NCBI GenBank assembly: GCA_963971575.1 | Contig: OZ020615.1 | Span: 63,125,379-63,189,378, forward strand | DNA length: 64,000 bases | Reading direction: 5' to 3' | DNA from: Liopterus haemorrhoidalis | Taxonomy: Eukaryota > Arthropoda > Insecta > Coleoptera > Dytiscidae | Shown here: positions 1 through 64,000 of the stretch, piece by piece | How the letters are laid out: every line of letters starts with the position of its first letter | Numbering within the stretch: the first letter of the stretch is position 1 | Program-made: the position numbers and the translations under genes | The notes under the pieces: model-generated | Seen by the model: the letters and a program-made list of their open reading frames with translations, nothing else | The model's database searches: none | Told to the model about the DNA's origin: nothing

Positions 1-196
1 TATAAAAATTTGTCTATCAATAAGTGAGCTGTGAAAGAGAAAAGTGAATTTATATTAACTAAAAAATCTACCCCCTCCGCCGTAACATTACTTCTAAACA
101 CCATTAATTTGTAAAACATAGGATAGGCCTAGGGCTCCGCCATAGAAATTGATTCTAAAAAAGGGCTCCGCAAGTAAAAATGGTTGGGAACCACTG
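1..196. repeat. 3' end of a hAT-type MITE, cut by the window edge
   Basis: The stretch ends in GGTTGGGAACCACTG, the usual inverted terminus of a hAT-type MITE (compare the complete copies at 31586 and 60870). Repeated 'gggctccgc' words lie inside it. The left end is outside the window, so target duplication cannot be tested. Confidence 0.4.
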
Positions 197-923
197 GGTT
201 ATCACACTGGATGTGATTCTATTTCATGTTTCAAATAGTCATACAGCTTGAAAAACATATTGTTTGTAATTCAAAATAATATTGAGCTAAGTTTTAAAGC
301 TGTTACAGAAATAATGGGTGCGTTTTGTTGTGCCAATTCTGGTTTCGGTTTAATCAGAATACGCGTTTTGTTGCGACTATATTCTCATTCTATTCATTCA
401 ACTCATTCGATGACTCGAGGCCGAACGACTGGAATGAATAAGTGTGGTGGGGATGAAAAGTAATATTTGAATGCAGTTGTTTTCATTTGGTTTTTAAATG
501 TATATATTAGAATTGAATCTTGGTATTACTGCTTGAAATTTTTACTTTTAGGTATTTTCTCATTTTGTGTCCTAAAATAAATATATACCTATATGATTTT
601 AATATAGTATTAATAAATCTAAACTTAAAATGTATGTACAATTCAATTACTCGTTCTAAAACATTCTTGAATATTTGCTTCAATTATAAAGTTTTTTATT
701 CTGCATTTATTATTTAGATTATCCATTTAGTTGAAATATGTTCGTTATTTGTTCTAAGTATAACCATATGACTTAACCTCCAAGCAAATGTCATTTCGTG
801 TTTACTTCACGATCAAAATTGTCGTTTTCTTGCGCATCAATTCTAGTACTTCCAACCAGCCACCAACAAAACGCACCCAATGACTATCGAAACCTGTTCC
901 TATTATTAAAATAAATTTTTTAG
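197..923 (+). other. EMC1 intron, 3' part
   Basis: This is AT-rich sequence upstream of the first visible EMC1 exon. It ends in a pyrimidine tract and TAG acceptor (AG 922-923). Small open frames here lack splice context or family resemblance and are not called. I see no earlier EMC1 exon, so this intron probably extends upstream of the window. Confidence 0.6.
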
Positions 924-1157
924 TGGCGCTAAACACTGGGGGAGTTATCGAAATGCCCTGGTTATTCCTGGATCCCCGAAGACCCCAGACAGTGACCCCT
1001 GAGATGCGGGAGGAAGGCATAGTTCCATATATACCAGAGTTACCATTACCATTTGAAGCATTTATTAATTATAACCAATCAATGGCGCGCATTAGAGGTA
1101 TCCATGCATCACCCAGCGGACTGGAATCTACCTGCTTAGTCTTAGTACACGGTTTAG
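924..1157 (+). CDS. EMC1: EMC1, penultimate coding exon
   Basis: The exon encodes the conserved C-terminal lumenal part of ER membrane protein complex subunit 1: (M)ALNTGGVIEMPW, DPRRP, TPEMREEGIVPYIPELP, then INYNQ and GIHASPSGLEST. EMC1 is the large lumenal scaffold subunit of the EMC, which inserts tail-anchored and polytopic membrane proteins into the ER. The acceptor AG is at 922-923; the exon begins with TG, completing an ATG (Met) codon split by the upstream intron (phase 1). The donor GTAAGT is at 1158. The exon ends one base into a Gly/Asp codon, and the matching phase-1 acceptor occurs at 2820-2821. Read-through into the intron gives a few non-conserved residues before a stop, which supports the donor. 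All earlier EMC1 exons lie upstream of the window. Confidence 0.93.
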
Positions 1158-2041
1158 GTAAGTTAAAACTTAGTTTAATACACAATTAACACAAAAAATT
1201 TGTAATTTCATTTTACTAAAGCATTACGCTATCATATCACTATACTACGTTTCAAATAATAGACTATATTAGTAAGTACGTCACAAAATGGGATTCAGTG
1301 CTGCCGCCTCGCGGTAGAATTCCATTTATTTGAATATAGCATATTGTTTTTTTGTTAAATTATATTTTGGAAATATAAATTAAGTTTTCAAAGTAAGAGA
1401 ATGCTTCACATCAACACTACAAGTCAATATTTATTTATTAAAATTCTTATTTTATACATTATAATTTAATATGTCATTATTTTTGCAGAACAATATTATT
1501 TTGCAGGTTAATTTTGAAAATTTTACGTTAATAATCGTTATTATGGCAAGTAACATAGAAATAACTGTGTATGTCATATCTAAATAGTTTGAAGGAACAA
1601 TATGTTGTTTTTATTTTATCCATTATTGTTTTTCATTTTCATCTGTCAAAAAAACGAAAAAATTTTAAATTAAGAATGTAGCTGTAATGGTTACAATTTG
1701 GGGCAAAGCAATACACCATTATGCATTCTAAAACAAAATATTAATGATTACTTAGTGTTAATTAAATAAATACTAAAGATATTTCGATTTTCGAATATAT
1801 CTTCGAATCCTTATTTATATATTTATAAAATCATTATTCTATAATATAAAGCATCTGGACTGTATATATTAGTATATATTTATCAAAAATACATATTTTT
1901 TGCTCCAAAATTGAAGATATTCATAAAATTAAGGGAACAAAAGTAATGTCACATGTATTTTAAACCAATTAAAAACTTCCAAGGGACTCAGCTCTCAGAT
2001 GGCAGCACATGTATGTGACGACACACTAATATGGTCTATTA

Positions 2042-2448
2042 CAGTCTGTTTCAAACGGTTAGGCGGAACTAAATGGGAATTTTGTTCTTTTAGGTTGTCA
2101 CGATAAGGGACCTTGCTAGGGTTATTTAATTTTTCACGTTGGAATGTCAAAATTTAAAATTCCAACAATGAAACCATGGAAACGTATGATATATGTCAAT
2201 GTCAATTATTTTTTTTATATATTTTAATGACAAAAATATAAATAATTGGGAAATTTGTAATAAGAATGACACAAAAAATTAACATATAAAGAAAATGACA
2301 TTTTAAAATGATGAAAAAAATTAGCAAAAAATGTTTATTGTAAGTATGATTTACAAAGCTTAAACAAAACGGCCGAAAAGCACGATTTAAACGATGAAAG
2401 TAACTAGATTGCAAAATCTAGTTCCGCTTAACCGTTTGAAACAGACTG
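2042..2448. repeat. TA-flanked MITE, family A copy 1
   Basis: The 407-bp element has inverted termini of about 30 bp: CAGTCTGTTTCAAACGGTTA on the left, mirrored by AACCGTTTGAAACAGACTG on the right. It is flanked by TA on both sides, as expected for a Tc1/mariner-type MITE. It sits in the last EMC1 intron. Other copies or fragments occur at 5165, 9111, 14206, 20159, 33798, 43895 and 53332. A small open frame inside also appears in the 20 kb copy and reflects repeat sequence, not a gene. Confidence 0.85.
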
Positions 2449-2821
2449 TAGTTAGTGCTGCGAACCAAGTACGATTTACACAAGACAAATGCAGTATAGC
2501 GGGAAATTTAAATTTGATAAAGTATTGAAATAATCGAGACCAATAACTTAAAATACATTATTTGAATGAAATAAATTCAGTATAAAAGTTAATTCGAACT
2601 AATTAAAAAATATTATTTTTTAAACATGTTGTAAGAAGAGATGTATATGTCTAAATAACTGTCAAAGCGCACTAAAAACAATTTTTTTACTTTGTAAATG
2701 TAGTGACATCCTAAACTAATCAGAAGCAAGGTCAAACAGTTCCTACCTTCTTACACACTGAATTAATATTTGAAATAGAGTGTAAGTATAATATTTTTAC
2801 AAATATTTTGTTATGTTTCAG

Positions 2822-2982
2822 ATATTTTTTACACCCGAGTGGCGCCTTCTAAAACATTTGATTTATTAAAAGATGATTTCGATTATTCTTTGATAGTGAT
2901 CGTATTGACAGCATTGCTTCTTACTTCATATATTTCCAAACAGTTCGCGTCGAGGAAAGCGTTAAAACAAGCATGGAAATGA
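2822..2982 (+). CDS. EMC1: EMC1, last coding exon
   Basis: The acceptor TTTCAG ends at 2821. Joined in phase with the G at 1157, the exon reads DIFYTRVAPSKTFDLLKDDF, then DYSLIVIVLTALLLTSYIS and a basic tail ending KALKQAWK before TGA at 2980-2982. This is the EMC1 C-terminus: the DIF/Y-TR-PSK-FD-LKDD block, one transmembrane anchor of about 20 hydrophobic residues, and a short cytosolic tail rich in Lys/Arg. The length matches the family C-terminus with nothing missing. Confidence 0.94.
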
Positions 2983-3644
2983 TAGATAAATTATAATTAG
3001 GATAATTGTCTATGTAAAATAAAATATAATTCATAAATTATATATTCAAGTCATTTATAATGGTCAGATCCGATTCTATTGAAAAATTTAATAAGATATT
3101 CAATTAGAATTTTCTTTACCAACAGAAGGAACTAAACAATGTATTTTTGGAGAGTTTCCAACTCTCCAATGAGAATTTTTAAGAATTTATGAATAGAAGA
3201 TGGGTACTTTGGTACCCAGATCTTAGTAAAAATATTCTTTAACTTCTCATTTGCTGCCCAAGAAACATTTTTTTAAATAAATCTATGGGGATACATTTTA
3301 TACGTTTTCTTTCGTAAGTTGGCACTCGTAGCTATATTGTCTTTTGATTGGAGATGAGAATTTCGGTTCAGTTTGCGGAACCGGATCAGTGGAGGTCGTT
3401 CAGTTTGCTGAGCCGGCTCATTGATCCGTTTGATACAAGTAGCCTAATTCGTGCTTATTTGTAAAAATTCAAAATTAGTATGATTACTGTACCTTCCTCT
3501 TTATATCTGATGGTCGGTAAAATCGATACTTATATGATTTTGTGTTTAATCCTAAATAATTTCGGGGATTCTTCAGCCATGAACTTCTACCGCTTACGTT
3601 TCTTTTGCCTTATTTCTTTTCCTGAATGAGGTACTTAACCTGTA
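2983..3644 (+). other. EMC1 3'UTR and start of intergenic DNA
   Basis: A canonical AATAAA lies at 3018-3023, 36 bases after the EMC1 stop, and is the best poly(A) signal. The rest up to 3644 shows small hairpins (for example GGGTACTTTGGTACCC near 3200) but no gene I can support. Confidence 0.6.
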
Positions 3645-4326
3645 CGAGGGTCATCTCAAAAGTAAATTCCACTATTTTTTTAAAACTAAATAAAAGTAAA
3701 AAAATATTTAAAAAAGTATATTTCGAAAAGTACATATTAAACTTATTTTTCTACATAATCGCCTTGTTTTTCAATACATTTTTGGTACCGTGGTAAAAGT
3801 TTTTTCAATCCAGTGTCATACCATTCTGTCGCCATGCTGGTTATCTTTCAACTTATCCTCGTTTGTGAAGCGTCTTCCTCCAAGATGTTGCTTCAGCTGC
3901 GGAAACAGGTGAAAGTCACTTGGTGCAAAGTCAGGGGAGTAAGGCGGATGTCCGAAAACATCCGAAACTCCTCAAGCAAGTCTTGAGTCTGACGAGCAGT
4001 CCCTTCAATGAATGATTGGCGCCAACGAAAAACCATTGGCCTTGACATAACGTCTTTACCATAAACACTACACAACTTGCGATGAATTTCAGTAGCATTT
4101 TTATTTTTTGTCGTCAAAAAACGAATAACACCACTAACTTCGCAATTGGCGGTAGGAGGAATTGGAGTCTCCATAGTGGCTGGAGCCTGACTGCCGGATC
4201 GATCGACGCACGCGCATAGAAATTTTACAGTGTTGCCACTACACAAACGCAAATTCCCTAAGGCTCCCAGACTTTTCCCGCCAACCACACGGATTAAAAA
4301 AAGTGTTACTTTTGAGACGATCCTTG
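3645..4326 (-). mobile_element. internally deleted mariner element
   Basis: The 682-bp element has TIRs CGAGGGTCATCTCAAAAGTA and, on the other side, the mirror of CAAGGATCGTCTCAAAAGTA, flanked by TA. On the minus strand it encodes a mariner N-terminus (METPIPPTANCEVSGVIRFL, ATEIHRKLCSVYGKDVM), then jumps directly to the C-terminal part around YSPDFAPSDFHLF and LGGRRFTNEDKL in another frame. The middle of the transposase, with the first two catalytic Asp, is deleted. It cannot make active transposase. Confidence 0.88.
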
Positions 4327-5164
4327 TATTTATTTACTAGTTCTGTTTCTTCTGCTGGACACTGCTTTTGGCGTAAGATTTATCTCGAATTGAATTTGTT
4401 AATTTTTTAATAAATGGATCTACCTATCACTGTTAATTTATTTTAATTTTATTCATAGTTCATTATAAACGTTGACCAAGTTGTAGTTTGCTGAATTTTT
4501 GTAATAAATTTTGTTAGATTTCATTTATAATATATTAGCTTTTTTCAATTATTTCACATGGAAAGTTTTGTACAACTGTAGCAAGTTACCGTACGTAGTT
4601 TTATAAAAATTTTATAAATGACAACACCGCATCAAATTATTTTAGTAATTACTAAATATTTGTTACTTATTTGTATCAATTGTTGTAAGGATCAGTTCAG
4701 TTGTATGTTATGTGTATTATAACACAGAATTAAATAATTTTTAAATAAATTTTGTATATTTTTTAATAAATTAGGTCCCAGCAAGTGTTTCAATACGAAC
4801 AGGTTTAAAGCTATTTGTCCATTTACGAGAAAAAAATATATAGTAAATCTCGAAAGAAAAATTTTTAGTGGACAAGGTCTTGAGAGTGCTCCTTGAGAGT
4901 CTCCATCAACTCTCCTGCAAACAACATGTCTCTTCGATATTGGCTCTCTGATTTTCTACACGTTTCGTATAGTCTCCACACGTTTTTTTCGATTTTTTTG
5001 ATATTTTTAAGGTTTTTTTTTTAGAATATGTATTAATGGTCTGCAAAAAAGATTTTGATTGTAAAATGGATGAATGTGAAGTTGTTGAGGATAAATCTGA
5101 ATATCAGTACCATTTAGTTCAAAATATTTCCGAAAGATGTTGCCAGTAAGTGTTTAAAAATGGA
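4327..5164. other. intergenic DNA, no feature recognised
   Basis: This is AT-rich intergenic DNA between EMC1 and scrib. It shows no coding segment, TIR pair or RNA gene that I can support. Confidence 0.5.
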
Positions 5165-5247
5165 CACGAAAATTCCAACAGTGAAACCATGAAAACGAAT
5201 GACATGTCAAAAATTTTAATATTTTTTTCCATATTATGAAGACAAAA

Positions 5248-6296
5248 AAAAATTGATGTGAAGTGTGAATTTTCACACATTTCAGGGTTTTGCAGGTATT
5301 TAGTAACTGAATGATTATTTGGGATGCCAAAACAAATTTTATGTCAAAATATTTTTTTATGAATTTTAATTCGAATGCCTAATACCATTATTTAAGTTTC
5401 TAAATATGTGCAATATTTTTTTTACATAGCAAGGTTCATTAAGTTTTTGAAAATTGCGCCTATGGCTTCTATTGGTTGCTTAAATCGTTAGCCCCGCCCT
5501 CTGATTTCGTATGCATCAAACATAGAATTAAATTATAATTTCAACACTTCCCACTGGTTATTACATTTACGCTTTTAAAAATTAAATGCAACATTTACCA
5601 AAATATAATTAGAATTTTGACAAAATAATTTAAACAAAAGAAAACTGCAAAAAAAAAAACAAAAAAACATTAAATTGACAGGATTCGAACTCTAGTTTGC
5701 AAGTTACCTGTTTGGAAGATTAGAAAACCAATGACGAAACGCACATCGCTATGAGCGCTGACTAATCTATTGGGTAAAATATTTGACATATTTTGGTTAA
5801 AAACATAAAAAATTCATTATTTTCCGAAAACATAATCTGATCAAAAATTCCTGTTGTACTATTCCGGTTCACACCAATGTAAATTACTTAGAATTTTTTC
5901 AGATTTTTAGATTAAACCATCTGGGCTACAGGTGTGGGACAATTTTTTTTTTTTGCACAATTTTGGCGAAAATCGCCTCAAAATAATTTATTTTGCAAAA
6001 ATAAAATTTTGATCGTTAATCCACGTACGAAGGGCTTTCATTTGATACCCTACTCAGAATTTTAAAAAATATTTTTTTTTTTTGATGAGCACATATTTGT
6101 TTATATTTTTAGGTGGATATGTTTTTTAGATGTTTTAGTATTTTTCCTATGTGCGGGTCAAAAAGTTGTACAAGCATGCCAAATTTCAACTCTCTAGGTT
6201 TAGCCGTTCGGCTACAATTTTTACCGAACAGATAGACAGACAGACAACAAAATGACGGTATAAGGGTTTTTTGGTCATACCTACAAAACCCTAAAA
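5248..6296 (-). mobile_element. Helentron-associated (HINE/DINE-1-like) repeat, family B copy 1
   Basis: Read on the minus strand, the element starts TTTTTAGGGTTTTGTAGGTA, has a short GTCT microsatellite about 45 bases in, then a conserved block, a tRNA-like module, a T-rich block, and ends with the inverted subterminal repeat (ACCTGCAAAACCCTG), a GTGTGAA-TTCACAC hairpin and ATCAATTTTT. A GTCY microsatellite, short asymmetric terminal inverted repeats and a 3' hairpin are hallmarks of non-autonomous Helentrons in insects. No target duplication is visible, which fits rolling-circle insertion. Confidence 0.72.
5676..5765 (-). pseudogene. tRNA-like module inside family B copy 1
   Basis: On the minus strand the segment ends in GAGTTCGAATCCTGTC, a good B-box/T-arm. 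The A-box region is diverged. It occupies the same internal site at which other family B copies carry different tRNA-like sequences. It is probably non-functional. Confidence 0.5.
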
Positions 6297-6362
6297 ATGG
6301 GAATTTTTTATTAAGAATGACAAAAAATGAAAATGTAATGAAAAGGACATTTTATTGAGAAG

Positions 6363-61743
<55,381 letters not shown>

Positions 61744-62314
61744 GTGAGCGAATCTAATAATTGTTTTAGTTGTGATCAATTGTTTTCTTGTTTTAAAACA
61801 AGAACACTTAGAAAGAGTGAAAGTTATTACATGTTATATTCTGAATTGTTGGATAAGGATTTGTATACTGGTACAAATAATGTATAGTACTTTAAGGCTG
61901 GAGCTCAAGGACATTGTTATGAGTTTTATTATCACAAATTTATATGTAAACATAAAGTGGAAACAAAAGTGGAAAAAAACGTTGGTAGAAGTGTGTAGAT
62001 GCAACTATGGACTATTTTGAAGGCTTTATAAGTGACTAATTTGTGGATAAATGTAGTACATCGTCCTTGAATTCCAGCCTTAAGTTTTATGGTCTCATAT
62101 TTTTACTTACATTTTCTAATTTTTTTCTTGGTTGTGTAATTTTAATGATACTAATTTATTGCATGAATTATTTTTTACTCGCATGAAATATTTTGCTAAC
62201 TTATGTTTTCTACTTATTACTCCGAAATATTAGTAAGGCCCCGGATAACGCGCTCCATTTAACGCGATTATTACGAAAGCGATTATAAGTTGCTTTATTT
62301 CCGGTGGTTTAGAC
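61744..62314 (+). other. scrib intron 8, first part
   Basis: AT-rich intronic DNA. No further scrib exon (for example the TPFVRQNTPHPKDLK block expected next) was found to the window end, so the intron runs past 64000. Confidence 0.55.
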
Positions 62315-62361
62315 CAGCGTTTCCCAACCTTTTTTCATGGCGGACCGACAAGCGACCTATA

Positions 62362-62687
62362 GTGCGTTCAAAGGTGAGTTTGCAGTACAGGGCGTATGGA
62401 GTAGTTCTTTTTCATACTCTCTAATGGGTTTACACAATGGCACTATCCTTTTCTTGCTTGTCGACGTTGCCAGCTCTAAAACGCGCTGATCTGTGAAGAC
62501 GCAGTATTCTACAAATGGCCATTTGTTTTTGTTGAGTGTTATTTTGAGTTTTATAAGAGTTAATTTTTGTAAATCATACGAGTTTTTCATATTATTATAA
62601 TTGACACATTTGACACTTTTACAACATTTGGCAACACCGCTCCCATTTGTCATAAGAGCTATACTGCAAACTCACCTTTAAACGCAC
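62362..62687. repeat. TA-flanked MITE nested in a hAT element
   Basis: The 326-bp element has inverted ends GTGCGTTCAAAGGTGAGTTT, GCAGTA and TACTGCAAACTCACCTTTAA, ACGCAC, with TA at 62360-62361 and 62688-62689. A related right end lies at about 17541. Confidence 0.82.
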
Positions 62688-62779
62688 TATAGAAAAAAAT
62701 CGCGGACCGGCAAGTTTAGAAAGTAATGTATATATCAAAAGTTTTTTATTTTTTATTGCACTGATTACAAACACAAAAT

Positions 62780-63446
62780 AATCAGCTGTGGCCACCACAG
62801 GACCGACCGCCATCACAAAGTACTTGTATAAAATACATTCTAGCAGCAGAGTAGAAATAACTTGGCCTAATATTTTCTGACAGAGATATTATTATTTATC
62901 ATAATAATGGAAACGTTACATATAAGTATGAAAAAATAGATAATTCGAAAAAAAATTCAAAATTTTTTCGTTTTATTAAAAAATATCTCAAATAAAAGTT
63001 GTTAGTTATTGATTTTATAGCAACTTTTGTTAGATAATTTTTTTCGAAATATTTTTCTGTTGGTAAATATTCGCAACAATCTTAAAATCGACACGAGTAA
63101 ACTCCCATTTCTAGTCAACCGATTTTTACCAAAAGTTGATCAACTCGTGCCATTGATGTCAAAAGCTTAAATATGAAGTTTCATAAAAATCTTTTTAGCC
63201 GAATTTGCTCTGCACGTCTACACAGACCGACGGACGGACAGACAGACGGACGGACGGACGGACGGACAGACAGACGGACGGACGGACGGACGGACGGACG
63301 GACAGACAGACCGACAGAAATCATGCTAAAAATAGTCAAATCGGTATTGTAGGGACCTCAATTCGTGGAGATCCATCGAAATCTCGAAATGTCAAAATCG
63401 GTATGATCACAATGCCTCCCTTATATATGTTGGCGGTCGGTAAAAA
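62780..63446 (-). mobile_element. Helentron-associated repeat, family C copy 3
   Basis: Inverted copy: the hairpin end ATCAGCTGTGGCCACCACAG, GACCGACCGCCATCACAAAG lies left, the GGAC/AGAC microsatellite is at 63225-63315, and the other end is CCTCCCTTATATATGTTGGC, GGTCGGTAAAAAT. An open frame running through the microsatellite is an artefact. Confidence 0.75.
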
Positions 63447-63679
63447 TCTCTTTTATTATAAAAGTTTAACAATGATGTTTGAAGTGTTTTCGCCTTCTTT
63501 TGACCTGTACTATCACTAATAATTAGTGAAAAATAGAAACGAATTATTACTTAAGCAATTAACAGATTAAGGACAGAGATTTTCATCTCAAAATTAAGTG
63601 CGTTATAACTTAATAGGCGAATAGTGGCATAGTAAAAAAAAATCTCGCGGACCGGCGGTTGGGAAACACTGGTCTATAC

Positions 63680-64000
63680 AATACAGAGAGGTGGGTTACC
63701 ATATCATTTTAAAAAATTCACATTTTAATTCAGTGCAAATCAGCTCAAGGGTTGAATCTGTCTCAAGTAATTAATACTTAAAAATGAGTTCTTTTTTATA
63801 GTTATAATAAGATCGGGCGAAACATGAAAAAACTACTTTTTCTGTCCTACGCACCACTTAAGCGTTGGGAACTTATTATTAGGTGCGTTTGTAGATGCAA
63901 TTCCTAACAGGTTGGAACATCATACGCATGTTGGGGTAAGATACATCCAATCATAATCATCATCGCTTTCACTAAAGCAGTAACCATACCAGTTCAGCTA
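63680..64000 (+). other. scrib intron 8, end of window
   Basis: AT-rich intronic DNA. No exon or repeat is recognised. Confidence 0.5.

Larger units (their letters stand above)
5165..6362. repeat. MITE family A copy 2, split by a nested insertion
   Basis: The left piece 5165-5247 (AAAATTCCAACAGTGAAACC... to GAAGACAAAAAAA) and right piece 6297-6362 (GGGAATTTTTTATTAAGAAT... to GGACATTTTA) are adjacent in intact family A copies such as the one at 33798. The intervening 1.05 kb is the family B repeat, which therefore inserted later. Both outer ends of the MITE are missing. Confidence 0.7.
62315..63671. mobile_element. hAT-type element with two nested insertions
   Basis: The ends CAGCGTTTCCCAACCTTTTT and GGTTGGGAAACACTG are flanked by GTTTAGAC (62307-62314) and GTCTATAC (63672-63679), two mismatches. 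'CGCGGACCGGC' occurs on both sides of the nested copies. A TA-MITE (62362-62687) and a family C Helentron-type repeat (62780-63446) lie inside. Confidence 0.78.

Noticed and set aside
248..717. Two small + strand open frames
   Set aside because: They lie in an EMC1 intron and have no family resemblance, no splice context and AT-driven composition.
923..923. GTG at 923 as a start codon for the EMC1-like frame
   Set aside because: It overlaps the AG acceptor. The exon continues EMC1 homology from upstream exons, so it is an internal exon, not a gene start.
2202..2414. MQSSYFHRLNRAF... open frame, also at 20193-20405
   Set aside because: It sits inside MITE family A in both places. Identity reflects the repeat, with no coding-family match.

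Overview
The window reads as nuclear DNA of an arthropod, most likely an insect. It is AT-rich, has spliceosomal introns with GT/AG borders, and is filled with transposon families typical of insect genomes (mariner, PIF/Harbinger, hAT, piggyBac, ISL2EU-like, Helentron-associated repeats, non-LTR fragments). I cannot name the order or species from sequence alone. No bacterial operon, rRNA, CRISPR or viral gene was seen.

Two host genes are present, both on the + strand. The last two coding exons of EMC1 (ER membrane protein complex subunit 1) lie at 924-1157 and 2822-2982, with stop TGA 2980-2982 and a poly(A) signal at 3018. About 3.9 kb downstream starts scribble (scrib), the LRR/PDZ cell-polarity scaffold. 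Eight coding exons (6883-7044, 7649-7766, 37722-37890, 39640-39760, 47288-47580, 49132-49377, 50719-50894, 61550-61743) join in phase to exactly 493 codons, covering the N-terminus, the LRR block, the LAP-specific region and the conserved acidic WEERE...HSVKF segment. The PDZ exons must lie beyond base 64000. Intron 2 is about 30 kb and intron 7 about 10.7 kb; transposons supply most of the recognisable content.

Layout: 1-3 kb, EMC1 3' end with one TA-flanked MITE. 3.6-6.4 kb, a deleted mariner and a Helentron-type repeat nested in a MITE. 6.4-7.8 kb, scrib 5' end and exons 1-2. 7.8-37.7 kb, intron 2: Helentron-type repeats (families B and C), ISL2EU-like element, two tandem-array blocks in opposite orientation, a perfect 75-bp-arm palindrome, twin deletion-derivative mariners, a 16/64-bp higher-order minisatellite, further deleted mariners, a Harbinger-like MITE, the 3' end of a LINE, and a near full-length mariner ending 32 bp before the exon 3 junction. 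37.7-50.9 kb, exons 3-7 with more of the same families. 51-61.5 kb, intron 7: a long-TIR mariner relative, an ISL2EU-like element with a captured exon, a tandem Harbinger derivative and hAT elements. 61.7-64 kb, intron 8 with a hAT element carrying two nested insertions.

The most interesting structures are: (a) Helentron-associated repeats with matching ends but different tRNA-like modules at the same internal site; (b) a TA-flanked family in which two copies carry a THAP-domain exon remnant and a third carries an unrelated first-exon-like segment, as expected for deletion derivatives of a two-gene ISL2EU transposon; (c) a palindrome with a hammerhead-ribozyme-like core in each arm; (d) a 4 x 16 bp higher-order minisatellite. 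All boundaries were read by eye; no alignment, folding or database search was run.
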